Positions 39,078 to 49,115 are shown, numbered from the stretch's first letter. The stretch: DNA of 64,000 bases from Symbiodinium natans (GCA_905221605.1 CAJNDS010000779.1:1-64000); one strand, 5' to 3'. The notes: generated by a model from the sequence alone, not told the origin. Numbers and translations are program-made.

Positions 39078-39141
39078 GCTGCCAAAAGCCGGATGCACCC
39101 TGCAGGGGATCAGGCTGCGGCTGAGATCGCCATCTTCGCAG
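39078..39141 (+). CDS. exon-like segment with splice sites
   Basis: From TTCAG to GCAG|GTCTCG; encodes AAKSRMHPAGDQAAAEIAIF. Both boundaries fall at the array edges. Confidence 0.43.
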
Positions 39142-39159
39142 GTCTCGGGCGGTCTCGGG

Positions 39160-39255
39160 TTTAGGGTTTAGGGTTTAGGGTTTAGGGCTTAGGGTTTAGG
39201 GTTTAGGGCTTAGGGCTTAGGGCTTAGGGTTTAGGGTTTAGGGTTTAAGGTTTAA
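39160..39255 (+). repeat. TTTAGGG/CTTAGGG array
   Basis: Heptamers with CTTAGGG units grouped in the middle. Confidence 0.95.
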
Positions 39256-39286
39256 GGTTGAGCGTTTGGGGAGGTGTCGTCTCATC

Positions 39287-39330
39287 TCAACCCCCTGCTT
39301 CTTCCAGGTCGTCGAAGTCAAAGAAGCCAC
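39287..39330 (-). CDS. exon-like segment, FFDFDDL motif, terminal
   Basis: Starts at GCCAG|GTGGC and encodes GFFDFDDLEEAGG then TGA. The beginning is nearly identical at DNA level to the exon at 51,283-51,380 (GTGGC, then TTCTTTGACTTCGA). Confidence 0.42.
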
Positions 39331-39385
39331 CTGGCGTGGGGCTCAGGGTTTCGGAGCTCTTTTTGGGGCTTAGGGTTTAGGGTTT

Positions 39386-39520
39386 AGGGTAGTTACAGGG
39401 CCCCTCAGCAAAGGGTACCCCTAGTATACCCCTTGTATACCCTACACAAATTAGCGGCCCATACATCAGAACCCTTTAAAGGAGGTTGGGGACCATACTA
39501 AGGGCCCATGAAACTACCCT
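39386..39520. mobile_element. palindromic element family C, copy 3
   Basis: AGGGTAGTTACAGGGCCCC pairs with GGGCCCATGAAACTACCCT. The interior ATACCCCTTGTATACCC and GGTTGGGGACCATACT follow the family order. Confidence 0.75.
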
Positions 39521-39879
39521 CAGATTTTGGGGCTTATTGAACCCTAAACCCTAAACCCTAAACCCTAAACCCTAAACCCTAAACCCTAAACCCTTGAACC
39601 CTAACTGGGCTTTTGGGTTTGTAGGGCTCTCAGCAGGATCGTCCCAGAACCCGCCAGCCCCAAGCAGCCGAAACCCTGAGGCCCAAAAGTCGAAACATTG
39701 AGCCCAAAACCTAAACCCCTAATCCCTAATCCCTAATCCCTAATCCCTCATCCCAATCCCTAGACCCTAAACTCTAAACCCTACACCGCAGACCCTAAAC
39801 CCCGAAACTAAACCCTAAACCCTAAACCCCAAACCTGAACCCCCAAAGCCAACCCCGAACCCTAAACCCGAACCCCCCG

Positions 39880-39885
<6 letters not shown>

Positions 39886-39921
<36 letters not shown>

Positions 39922-39926
39922 AAAAA
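39886..39926. repeat. poly-C/poly-A tract
   Basis: A C-run of about 25-30 is directly followed by A14. Confidence 0.9.
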
Positions 39927-40012
39927 TCCCTGTGAAGTGTGACACCTAGCACCATGGTGAAATCTCTGCCAGGTTGGCCCCCGGAGGGCTTGCTTTCCTC
40001 CTGGTCCTGTAG
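39925..40012 (-). CDS. exon-like segment
   Basis: Minus frame QDQEESKPSGGQPGRDFTMV followed by LGVTLHRD, running to the poly-A/poly-C tract. Confidence 0.4.
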
Positions 40013-40057
40013 GGCGTATAGGGTTTGGCGTTTAGGATTTTGGGCTTAGGGCTTAGT

Positions 40058-40144
40058 TTAGGCCAGGGTGGACGTGGCCTGGGCCGGATGGTCCCTCAGC
40101 CACTCCATGAGCATTTTGACAGTGCAGCTGAAGAAAGGCTTGAA
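40058..40144 (-). CDS. exon-like segment, terminal
   Basis: Minus frame KPFFSCTVKMLMEWLRDHPA then QATSTLA and TAA. Helical, hydrophobic and acidic; a strong coding impression. Confidence 0.46.
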   Translation of the reverse strand, partial: FKPFFSCTVKMLMEWLRDHPAQATSTLA

Positions 40145-40242
40145 GGGTTTTTTTGCGGGTTTAGGGTTTAGGGTTTAGGGTTTAGGGTTCAGGGTCCAGG
40201 GTTTAGTGTTTAGGGCGTGCGCGGCCCTATGAACCCCAAGGG

Positions 40243-40394
40243 CCCCATACTTCGGAACCCCTTTCAAGAGGGTAAGGGACCCTAGGGTTCAGGGTTCAGG
40301 GATCAGGGTTTAGGGTTTAGGGTTTAGGGTTCAGGGCTTAGGGCTTAGTTTAGGAAGCTTCAAGAGGGTAAGGGACCCTACCAAACTACCCTGA
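40243..40394. mobile_element. family C element with internal telomeric array
   Basis: CTTTCAAGAGGGTAAGGGAC occurs on both sides of a TTTAGGG-type block (40,285-40,360), as though the array had duplicated its target. Confidence 0.5.
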
Positions 40395-40551
40395 GAGGCC
40401 ATCCGGGGTTTGAAGCCTCGTTGCGGGGGAAACCAGTCACTGCCCGCATGTTTAAGCGGTTGAAGGGTTTTAGGGTTTAGGGTTTAGGGTTCAGGGTTCA
40501 GAGTTTAGGGTTTAGGGCTTAGGGCTTAGTTTAAGAATGGTCTCTTGTTAC

Positions 40552-40665
40552 TTGTAGTATCGGCAACTCTGGAAATGCACGGAAAAGCGACATTCGAAAG
40601 CCCGCGGCCCTTAGCCCATTGCAGCAACCTTCCCATCAACCGTATAACTAAACCCCGTGAACCCT
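40552..40665 (+). CDS. exon-like segment
   Basis: Frame VVSATLEMHGKATFESPRPL then AHCSNLPINRITKPREP, about 38 codons. Confidence 0.36.
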
Positions 40666-40795
40666 ATAAACCCCTAAACCCCCAAAACCTCTAAACCCTA
40701 AACCCTAAACCCTAAGCCCTAAGCCCTAAGCCCTAAACCCTAAGCCCTAAGCCCTATAAACCCCTACACCGCACCTAGCCACAAGGACTGGCATC

Positions 40796-40866
40796 CGATA
40801 ATCCGTGGGCTTTTGCCGGCCGCTTCTACATCACACATCGCCCCCACTCAGACCCTCAGACAGTAG
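40796..40866 (+). CDS. exon-like segment
   Basis: Frame DNPWAFAGRFYITHRPHSDP followed by QTVEP. Aromatic-rich and protein-like. Confidence 0.35.
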
Positions 40867-40959
40867 AACCCCTAGGGGTTGGGGGCTTTAACCCAAAAAC
40901 CCTTACACCCTGAGGGCTTTAAGCTTTACCAGTAAGAACGAACTCTGAGGGCTGTACCT

Positions 40960-41069
40960 CCCTCAGGGTCCATGTACCTAATAAGTATATACTTGGGCCC
41001 AAAAGTCCCTATATAGGAAGTACTTTAAGGCCCAAGTATTCCCTATTTAAGTACATGGACCCTTAGGGG
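40960..41069. mobile_element. palindromic element family B, copy 4
   Basis: CCTCAGGGTCCATGTACCTA pairs with TAAGTACATGGACCCTTAGG. The inner arms ACTTGGGCCC and GGCCCAAGT match copy 2 closely. Confidence 0.8.
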
Positions 41070-41238
41070 AATACCAGTAGGTCCGAGAACCCCCCCAAAC
41101 GTTCAACACAACTCCTAAAGCCCAAGCAGGTACCCTAGACCCTAAGCCAACCCCCAGGTTGCGGTAGAAACTCAACTGTACGAGCTTGAACCCTGTGCAA
41201 CCCCGACTCCATCCAAATCCCTATGACCCGCCCCAGCC

Positions 41239-44000
41239 CGACGCCTCCTCCGTGTCGGCTGCCGGCGCCTCGCCCTCCTCCGCCGTGGGCGCCGTGCCTT
41301 GGGGAGCCTTGTGCCATGGCTTGGGAAGGTCTTGGGTTGTGGGGCTCCAGAAAGACGAAGCCGATCGACATCCGACGTTGTCTTCTTTTGCATGCCACAT
41401 CACCCCACTCAACCTAAAATCCGAAATTCCTGCAAATGTACCCCGAATCCCTTAACCCACCGCAGCCCGACGCCTCTTCCGTGTCGGCTGCCGGCGCCTT
41501 GCCCTCCTCCGCCGTGTGCGCCGTGCCAAGGGGAGCCTTGTGCCATGGCTTGGGATTTGAGGCAATGAAGGTCTTGGGTTGTGGGGCTCAAGAAAAAGAA
41601 GCCGATCGACATCCGACGTTATGTTCTTTGGCATGCCACATCACCCCACTCAACCTAGAACCCGAAATTCCTAACATTGCTCAGTTCCAAAACCCCAACC
41701 AACCTCTCAAACCCTAAAGCCCAGACCCCTCAACCCTAAAACCCAAATCCTTAAAACAACCGCCCGAGCCCGACGCCTCCTCTGTGTCGGCTTCCGGCGC
41801 CTCGCCCTCCTCCGCCGTGGGCGCCGTGCCTTGGGGAGCCTTGTGCCATGGCTTGGGATTTGAGGCAATGAAGGTCTTGGGTTGTGGGGCTCCAGAAAAA
41901 CGAAGCCGATCGACATCCGACGTTGTCTTCTTTTGCATGCCGCATCACCCCACTCAACCTAAAATCCGAAATTCCTGCAAATGTACCCCGAATCCCTTAA
42001 CCCACCGCAGCCCGACGCCTCTTCCGTGTCGGCTTCCGGCGCCTTGCCCTCCTCCGCCGTGTGCGCCGTGCCAAGGGGAGCCTTGTGCCATGGCTTGGGA
42101 TTTGAGGTAATGAAGGTCTTGGGTTGTGGGGCTCCAGAAAAACGAAGCCGATCGACATCCGACGTTGTCTTCTTTTGCATGCCATATCACCGCACTCAAC
42201 CTAGAACCCAAAATTCCTAACTTTGCTCAGTTCCAAAACCCCAACCAACCTCTCAAACCCTAAAGCCCAGACCCCTCAACCCTAAAACCCAAATCCTTAA
42301 AACAACCGCCCGAGCCCGACGCCTCCTCTGTGTCGGCTTCCGGCGCCTCGCCCTCCTCCGCCGTGGGCGCCGTGCCTTGGGGAGCCTTGTGCCATGGCTT
42401 GGGATTTGAGGCAATGAAGGTCTTGGGTTGTGGGGCTCCAGAAAAACGAAGCCGATCGACATCCGACGTTGTCTTCTTTTGCATGCCACATCACCCCACT
42501 CAACCTAAAATCCGAAATTCCTGCAAATGTTCCCCGAATCCCTTAACCCACCGCAGCCCGACGCCTCTTCCGTGTCGGCTGCCGGCGCCTTGCCCTCCTC
42601 CGCCGTGTGCGCCGCGCCAAGGGGAGCCTTGTGCCATGGCTTGGGATTTGAGGTAATGAAGGTCTTGGGTTGTGGGGCTCCAGAAAAACGAAGCCGATCG
42701 ACATCCGACGTTGTCTTCTTTTGCATGCCACATCACCGCACTCAACCTAGAACCCAAAATTCCTAACTTTGCTCAGTTCCAAAACCCCAACCAACCTCTC
42801 AAATACTAAAGCCCAGACCCTTCAACCCTAAAAGACACATCCTTAAAACAACCGCCCGAGCCCGACGCCTCCTCCGTGTCGGCTGCCGGCGCCTTGCCCT
42901 CCTCCGCCGTGTGCGCCGTGCCAAGGGAAGCCTTGTGCCATGGCTTGGGATTTGAGGCAGTGAAGGTCTTGGGTTGTGGGCCTCCAGAAAGCGACGTTAT
43001 CTTCTTTTGCATGCCGCATCACCACACCCAACCTAAAACCCGAAAATCCTAACAATGCTCAGGTCCAAAACCCCAACCAACCTCTCAAAACCTAAAGCCC
43101 GACCCGCTCAACCCTAAACACCCTAAACCCCGAATCCTAATCCCCTAACCCACCGCAGCCCGACGCCTCTTCCGTGTCGGCTGCCGGCGCCTCGCCCTCC
43201 TCCGCCGTGGGCGCCGTGCCAAGGGGAGCCTTGTGCCATGGCTTGGGATTTGAGGCAATGAAGGTCTTGGGTTGTGGGGCTCCAGTAAAACGAAGCCGAT
43301 CGACATCCGACTTTGTCTTTCTTTGCATGCCACATCACCCCACTCAACCTAAAATCCGAAATTCCTGCAAATGTACCCCGAATCCGCCTCTTCCGTGTCG
43401 GCTGCCGGCGCCTCGCCCTCCTCCGCCATGGTTGGGATTTGAGGCAGTGAAGGTCTTGGGTTGTCGGGCTCCAGAAAGCGACGTTATCTTCTTTTGCATG
43501 CCGCATCACCCCACTCAACCTAAAACCCGAAATTCCTAACAATGCTCAGGTCCAAAACCCCAACCAACCTCTCAAAACCTAAAGCCCGAACCCCTCACCC
43601 CGAATCCCTTAACCCACCGCAGCCCGACGCCTGCTCCGTGTCGGCTGCCGGCGCCTTGCCCTCCTCCGCCGTGTGCGCCGTGCCAAGGGGAGCCTTGTGC
43701 TATGGCTTGGGATTTGAGGCAGTGAAGGTCTTGGGTTGTGGGGCTCCAGAAAAACGAAGCCGATCGACATCCGACGTTGTCTTCTTTTGCATGCCACATC
43801 ACCCCACTCAACCTAAAACCCGAATTCCTAACAATGCTCAGGTCCAAAAACCCCAACCAACCTCTCAAATCCCAAAGCCCAAACCTCTCAACCCTGAAAC
43901 CCTAAACCCGCCCCAGCCCGAAGCCTCCTCCGTGTCGGCTGCCGGTGCCTCGCCCTCCTCCGCCGTGGGCATCGTGCTTTGGGTGGCCTTGCGCCATGCC
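41239..44000 (-). repeat. tandem exon-unit array with 546-bp higher-order period
   Basis: About 11 units start (CGACGCCT anchor) at 41,239, 41,468, 41,771, 42,013, 42,317, 42,559, 42,863, 43,161, 43,386 (partial), 43,625 and 43,917 (diverged). Spacing alternates near 242 and 304 bp. Three successive starts (41,771, 42,317, 42,863) are exactly 546 bp apart, so an A+B pair was duplicated as a block. The type-B spacers contain CCAACCAACCTCTCAAACCC and diverged CCCTAAA units. Confidence 0.9.
41762..43328 (-). CDS. tandem exons of an acidic, disordered repeat protein
   Basis: On minus each unit encodes about 60 residues: KTTSDVDRLRFSGAPQPKTF, then PKPWHKAPQGTAPTAEEGEA and EADTEEASG. The frame is intact in units ending near 41,938, 42,180, 42,484, 42,726, 43,012 and 43,328. 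The unit ending at 43,012 lacks DVDRLRF yet keeps the frame, and most base changes are conservative, which argues for coding. The outer units near 41,240 and 41,468 are frameshifted. Units are separated by introns of about 60-120 bp with TTTAGGG-like remnants. The sequence is low-complexity (Ala, Glu, Pro, Thr); function and localisation unknown. Plus-strand frames here are shadows. Confidence 0.5.
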
Positions 44001-44029
44001 CTAAACCACAAACCCTACATTCCCAAACT

Positions 44030-44110
44030 GGCCCTAAACCCTAAGCGCCAAATCCTAAACCCCAAACCCCAAACCCTAAACCCCAAACCCCAAACCCCAA
44101 AACAATAAAA
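44030..44110 (-). repeat. CCCTAAA/CCCCAAA array
   Basis: Mixed heptamers closing the tandem region. Confidence 0.9.
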
Positions 44111-44317
44111 CCCCAAACCTAAGCCGGCGAGAGCACGCTGCCCACATACATGGGTGCTCGAGCATCTCGGACAGGGCCCCATAAGTTTAGGGTTTAGGGT
44201 TTAGGGTTTAGGGTTTAAAAGGTTTATGGGGTTTAGGGTTTGGGGTTTAGGGTTTAGGGTTTAGGGTTTAGGGTTCAGGGTTTAGGGTTCAGGGTTTAGG
44301 GTTTAGGGTTTAGGGGT

Positions 44318-44508
44318 TCGTAATCAATTTTACTCTGTCGCATAGCTGCCGCTGCAACACCCCTGAAACCTGAAGGACCTTTCTGGGACCCTCTTGACCC
44401 TCTGGTTGACCTGGGACCTGAAACCTCATCCATGTCGGTACAAACCAACAGCATGTTTACGCTGTGTCCGGGAAAATGTTGGCCAAGAAACCCAAGAAAG
44501 CCCCCCAT
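44318..44508 (-). CDS. exon-like segment
   Basis: Minus frame LGQHFPGHSVNMLLVCTDMD then SGPRSTRGSRGSQKGPSGFR and AAAAMRQSKIDYEP, over 60 codons ending in repeat-coded residues. Ser/Arg/Gly-rich centre. Confidence 0.42.
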
Positions 44509-44834
44509 TGCTAGGGGGTTTGGCGGGTAGAGCCCTAAACCCTAACAGAGCATAGTTCGGGTGGGGGGGTGGGACTACTAAGCTATGCAAGCGCGCGATA
44601 GGGAGTGCGCCCCTAAATCTAAAGAACAGGCACACTCCCCGCGCCCTTACACTGATACACACCCTAAACCCTAACCCTAAATCCTAAAAGCCCTAAAAGC
44701 CCTAAACCCTAAACCCTAAACTCTATTTCGGCGATTGGGTTTAGGGTTTAGGGGTCAGGCTTTAGGGTTTCGGGTTCAGGGTTTAGGTCTTAGGGTTTCG
44801 GGATCATGGTTTTGAGCTTTGGCTTTGGGTTTGG

Positions 44835-44945
44835 GTGCCGGCTCCGAAAGCTTAGCTTCTCGGGTCTACCTCAACTATGAAGTTCCGTCTTACAGCAGTA
44901 GGAAGCTTGGAAGCAACCTCCTTACAGGGCTATGTCCAGGGCTTA
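44835..44945 (+). CDS. exon-like segment
   Basis: Frame SESLASRVYLNYEVPSYSSR then KLGSNLLTGLCPGLK, running into a CCCTAAA array. Confidence 0.37.
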
Positions 44946-45543
44946 AGACCCTAAACCCCAAACCCCAGACCCTAAACCCCAAACCCTAAACCCCAAACCC
45001 TAAACCCTAAACCCTAAAACCCTAAAACCCTAAACCCTAAACCCTAAACCCTGAAACCCTAAAACCCTAAACCCCTAAACCCTAAACATAGCTTCTAGGG
45101 CTTCTCGGGCATGAGGATTGTGGGGCCTAGGACTCTGAATCTTTCGGGTCGTATTGGTTACGCAGGCTTTAGGGAGTCGGGTTTAGGGTTTAGGGCTTAG
45201 AGTGTCGGGTTTAGGGTTTAGGGTTTAGGTTTTAGGGCTTAGGGTTTAGGGTTAACTGTTTAGGGTTTAGGGTTTAGGGACAGAAAGAGTAGAAATTTTT
45301 GGAGATGAAGGGGAGGTTCAGATGTAAGGGATGTAAGGAGGGACCCCCTCACATAGTCCCCAGAAACCTTAGTAGCCCCTGCAGTACCCCTAAGGTCCCT
45401 GATAAGGGCCAGATTAAGGTTTCAGGGTTTAGAGTTTAGGGTTTGGGGTTTATGGGTTTATGGGTTTATGGGTTTAGGAGCTTGGGGTTTAGGGGTACCC
45501 TAAACCCTAAACCCTAAACCCTAAACCCTAAACCCTAAACCCT

Positions 45544-45791
45544 AAATGGGTTTAGGATTGGGGATTGACTTAGGCTTCTCAGCTCCCGAAGGCTCCGCGG
45601 CTCAGCACCTACGGAATCTTCGCTTACATGTCTTTAGGATGCCTGCCTTAGCTTGCGGAGTTTGGGTTTAGGGTTTACATAGGGTTTAGGGTTTAGGGCT
45701 TAGGGTTTACATAGGGTTTAGGGTTTAGGGTTTAGGGTGGAGCCTTCGGGAGCTGAGAAGCCTAAGTCAATCCCCAATCCTAAACCCATTT
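45544..45791. mobile_element. 54-bp inverted arms around a telomeric core
   Basis: Left arm 45,544-45,597 (GGTTTAGGATTGGGGATTGA ... CTCCCGAAGGCTCC) is perfectly inverted at 45,738-45,791. Between them are 140 bp with short TTTAGGG blocks. Confidence 0.85.
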
Positions 45792-46065
45792 AGGGTTTAG
45801 GGTTTAGGGTTTAGGGTTCAGGGTTTGGGGTTTGGGGTTTAGGGTTTAGGGTTTAGGGTTTAAGGGTTTAAGGGTTTAGGGTTTAGGGTGTAGGGTGTAG
45901 GGTTCAGGGTCAGCAGGGAGGTATTGCTATTGGGGTTCGGAGCCTTTCTGGGAGGCTTTCCATCAGACCCCCACAGAGCTTTGGGCTTAGGGTTTAGGGT
46001 TTAGGGTTCAGGGCTTGGCTGAGGCTTTAGGGTTTAGAGTTTAGGGCCTAGGGCTTGGGGCTAGG

Positions 46066-46152
46066 ACCCCCACCTCCTCTGCACCAGCGTCCGCCACAAG
46101 CTCGGCTGCTGCGGGCTCCCGCAGTGGTTCGGAGCCTGCGCTTTGCACGGTT
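46066..46152 (-). CDS. exon-like segment, acidic
   Basis: Minus frame SEPLREPAAAELVADAGAEE then VGVLA. Ala/Gl-rich and open across the whole spacer. Confidence 0.4.
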
Positions 46153-46154
46153 TA

Positions 46155-46215
46155 GGGTTTAGGGTTTAGGGTTTAGGGTTTAGGGTTTAGGGTTTAGGGT
46201 TTAGGGTTTAGGGCT
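46155..46215 (+). repeat. TTTAGGG array
   Basis: About nine heptamers downstream of the Cys-rich gene; marks the end of array-free sequence. Confidence 0.95.
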
Positions 46216-46640
46216 TGGGGGCTTCAGGCCCTCTGCAAGAGCAAGTATGCGTGCAGTCTGCGATGGGAGGCCAGGTGTGTCTGTTGGGGTGTAGGACAAG
46301 ACCCAAGGCCCAAGGCTACTTCTCGAAGACGATGAAATATCATATCGTAGTCATAGTATGATGCCACAGTACAAGATAGTATCGAATACAGTACCTCGTG
46401 CGACAGTACGCTTGTATACTGCTGCCGCAGAAGTAGCAAGAGCATCACACAGCAGCAGCCTTTTCTCAGCAGGACCGCTTCCACGCCGACTACGGTGACG
46501 TGACTGCACCGCAGGGTGAGGAAGATCAAGCCAATGGAGTAGTCCGCGCTTTCTCCTCCTCACCTGCGGCGCCCATGCGTCAGGCAACACCGGGCCGGGA
46601 GGTGGGAACCCTGCTGCCAAGAGCAAAGGGCAACCCGCGC

Positions 46641-48188
46641 TTAGACTGCACAAGGTGTTGGAGAGCACCAGTTGGAGCCGTGGCATCCCTGACAAGTTGG
46701 CGCAGTGTGGCAGACATACTCATGGGCAGCACACGTCACTGGGCAGCCAGAACTTGCTGGATAGCAGGTGTCCGTCATGGTGTTGGAATCATGGCAAACG
46801 ACTTCGTTCATGTCGCAAGTGACTGGGCAAGGGGACGGTTGGCACCAGTTGTAGCCATCACAGCCCTCACATTGTGGCGGCATGTGGCATACATTCTCAC
46901 CGGCAGGACACGTGACCGGGCAGCCTGCGCACTTCTTGTGGCAGCTGTCGGTCATGGTGCCGGGATCATGGCACATTACTTCGTGCATCCCGCAGTGAAC
47001 TGGACAGCTGCCGTGATGACAGTAGTCGTATCCCTGACACGTGTCGCATGCCGGCGGCATGTGGCACAGGCTGTCACCTGGCGGGCATGTGACCGGGCAG
47101 CCGATGCTTGCGGGGTGGCAGCTGTCTGTCATGGTGTGGACATCATGGCAAACCACCTCATCTACTCCACAGATCACCGGACAGGGCCCAGGGAGACAGT
47201 AATTGTGTCCAGAACAGCTGTCACATGTCGGCGGCTCGTGGCATACGCTCTCGCCTGGCGAGCATGTCACAGGGCAGCCAGCGCTCAAAGGGTGGCAGCT
47301 CTCCATCATGGTGGCGGAATCATAGCAATGCGCTTCATCCGTCCCGCAATATGCTGGGCAAGGGGACGATTGGCACCAATTGTAGCCATCACAGCCCTCG
47401 CATTGCGGCGGCATGTGGCACACATTCTCACCGGCAGAACACGTGACCGGGCAGCCTTCGGTCTTGTTGTGGCAACTGTTGATCATGGCGCTGGGATCAT
47501 GGCACATTACTTCGTGCATGTCGCAGTAGACTGGACAGGCGCCGTGGTGACAGTAGTTGTATCCCTGACAGGTGTCACACATCGGCTCCTCGTGGCATAC
47601 GCTCTCACCTGGCGAGCATGTCACAGGGCAGCCAGCGCTCAAAGGGTGGCAGCTCTCCATCATGGTGGCGGAATCATAGCAATGCACTTCATCCGTGCCG
47701 CAATATGCTGGGCAAGGGGACGATTGGCACCAATTGTAGCCATCACAGCCCTCGCATTGCGGCGGCATGTGGCACAAATGATCGCTACCATAACAAGTCA
47801 CCGGGCAGCCTTCGGTCTTATTGTGGCAGCTCTCAATCATGGTGTTGGGATCATGGCACCAGACCTCATCGAACCTGCAGTACACCGGGCAAGTGTAGGA
47901 GGAACAATAGTTGTAGGCATCACCGCCCTCGAACATCTGCGGCTCGTGGCACACGTGCTCACCAGGGAGGCACGTGACGGGGCAGCCGGCGCTCTTGGGG
48001 TGGCAGCTCTCGGTCATTGTCATGGCATCATGGCACAACATCTCCTCTGCGCTGCATGTAAGAGGCTGCACTGCGGCATTTTTCGTCACCTTGGTCTGCA
48101 AGGCACAGGTTCCCTTACTCTCTTCGGGGATCGTGTCCGACAAAGCGAGACTTGCGGTAACCAAAGTCACGAGGATGGACAGCGGCAT
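46641..48188 (-). CDS. secreted Cys/His-rich tandem-repeat protein, 515 aa
   Basis: Intronless. The start at 48,188 is chosen because it begins a signal peptide (MPLSILVTLVTASLALSD); the ATG 27 codons upstream adds a non-secretory leader. After a short linker come about ten units of 43 residues with the pattern CPVxCxxxExxCHDxxTMxxSCH, then GCPVTCxxGExxCHMPPxCxxC and YNWCxxSPCP. Each unit has about ten Cys at fixed spacing, implying disulfides, and invariant His, so metal binding is possible. It should be secreted or on the cell surface; a role in wall, theca or adhesion is a guess. Repeats are strongly homogenised (three near-identical units). N-glycosylation sequons (NKT) recur. The stop is TAA at 46,641. 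A 564-codon plus-strand frame runs antisense. Confidence 0.85.
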   Translation of the reverse strand: MPLSILVTLVTASLALSDTIPEESKGTCALQTKVTKNAAVQPLTCSAEEMLCHDAMTMTESCHPKSAGCPVTCLPGEHVCHEPQMFEGGDAYNYCSSYTCPVYCRFDEVWCHDPNTMIESCHNKTEGCPVTCYGSDHLCHMPPQCEGCDGYNWCQSSPCPAYCGTDEVHCYDSATMMESCHPLSAGCPVTCSPGESVCHEEPMCDTCQGYNYCHHGACPVYCDMHEVMCHDPSAMINSCHNKTEGCPVTCSAGENVCHMPPQCEGCDGYNWCQSSPCPAYCGTDEAHCYDSATMMESCHPLSAGCPVTCSPGESVCHEPPTCDSCSGHNYCLPGPCPVICGVDEVVCHDVHTMTDSCHPASIGCPVTCPPGDSLCHMPPACDTCQGYDYCHHGSCPVHCGMHEVMCHDPGTMTDSCHKKCAGCPVTCPAGENVCHMPPQCEGCDGYNWCQPSPCPVTCDMNEVVCHDSNTMTDTCYPASSGCPVTCAAHEYVCHTAPTCQGCHGSNWCSPTPCAV

Positions 48189-48310
48189 TGCTGACGACGG
48201 TCCCGTGTCAAGAGGGGGCTCAAGTGAAAGTGAAGCTCGAGAGCGACTCGAAAGGGCTGCATGCACCAAGAACTACAGTTGACCTCTGGACGGACCTGGG
48301 AGCATCTGGA
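48189..48310 (-). promoter_or_regulatory. 5' region of the Cys-rich gene
   Basis: Array-free 120 bp. It has AG dinucleotides that could accept a trans-spliced leader (for example CAACTGTAG near 48,276), but no relict leader sequence was found. Confidence 0.25.
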
Positions 48311-48420
48311 GAACTGCAGTACAGTTGGATCCTAAACCCTAACCCTAAACCCTAAACCCTAAACCATAAACCCTAAACCCTAAACCCCAAACCCCAAACC
48401 CCAAACCCCAAACCCCAAAT

Positions 48421-48504
48421 CTGCAGCGGGCCCCAGGGCCCCAGAGCGCCTGCTGGCTGGTCCACCAGATGCTGAGCCACATCGAGCTGGTCGAAATCGA
48501 ACAT
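48421..48504 (-). CDS. exon-like segment, MFDFDQL, possible first exon
   Basis: ATG-initiated minus frame MFDFDQLDVAQHLVDQPAGA followed by LGPWGPLQ. Shares the FDFDxL core with 39,287 and 51,283. Bounded by CCCCAAA repeats on the left. Confidence 0.43.
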
Positions 48505-48676
48505 TCCTTAGCTGGCGTTGTCAGCCCTCCTCACAAGTACCGTTACAACCCTACACCCTACACTCCCTACTCCCTACACCCTATAGCCTATAGACCCTAG
48601 ACCCTAGACCCTGGACCCTAAACCCTAAACCCTAAACCCTAAACCCTGCACCCCAACCCTAGGAGAAATCGAATGC

Positions 48677-48749
48677 TCAGAGCCCTCCCAAAGCCAAGAG
48701 TCCACTCGATTCGCGGGGCTGCGCCTCCTCAGCTGCGCCTTTGGGAGCT
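48677..48749 (-). CDS. exon-like segment, terminal
   Basis: Minus frame KGAAEEAQPRESSGLLALGG then Leu and TGA. Confidence 0.4.
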
Positions 48750-48939
48750 TAGGGTTTAGGGTCTAGGACTGAGTTTGGGGTTTAGGGCTAGGGTTTAGGG
48801 TTTCGGGTTTAGGGCTAGGGTTTAGGGTTTGGGGCTTGGCTGGAGGGCTTTAGGGTTTGGGGCCCGGGGTCTCTGGGATTTTCGGGCTGACCAGGGCTTG
48901 TAGGGCCTACCTGAAAGGCTCTAAGGGTTTGGGGTTTAG

Positions 48940-49012
48940 GTGGGATGTTCCCCCTCATGCGACTATTTGGAATCCCTACTAAGGACTGTTCGTATAAGGG
49001 TGAACATCCCAA
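48940..49012. mobile_element. palindromic element family A, copy 4 (short)
   Basis: TGGGATGTTCCCCCTCATGC pairs with CGTATAAGGGTGAACATCCCA. At 73 bp it is the shortest copy; most of the loop and the left CAGTCCTT motif are missing. Confidence 0.8.
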
Positions 49013-49029
49013 CATTTAGGGTGGTTTAG

Positions 49030-49115
49030 GGTTTAGGGTTTAGAGTTTAGGGTTTAGGGTTTAGGGTTTAGGGTTTAGGGTTCAGGGTTTAGGGTTTAGG
49101 GTTTTAGGGTTTTAG
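49030..49115 (+). repeat. TTTAGGG array
   Basis: About ten heptamers with one TTTAGAG. Confidence 0.95.

Noticed and set aside
41784-42110. Plus-strand proteins in the tandem unit region
   Set aside because: Frames are broken by unit-length changes, while the minus acidic frame tolerates in-frame indels.
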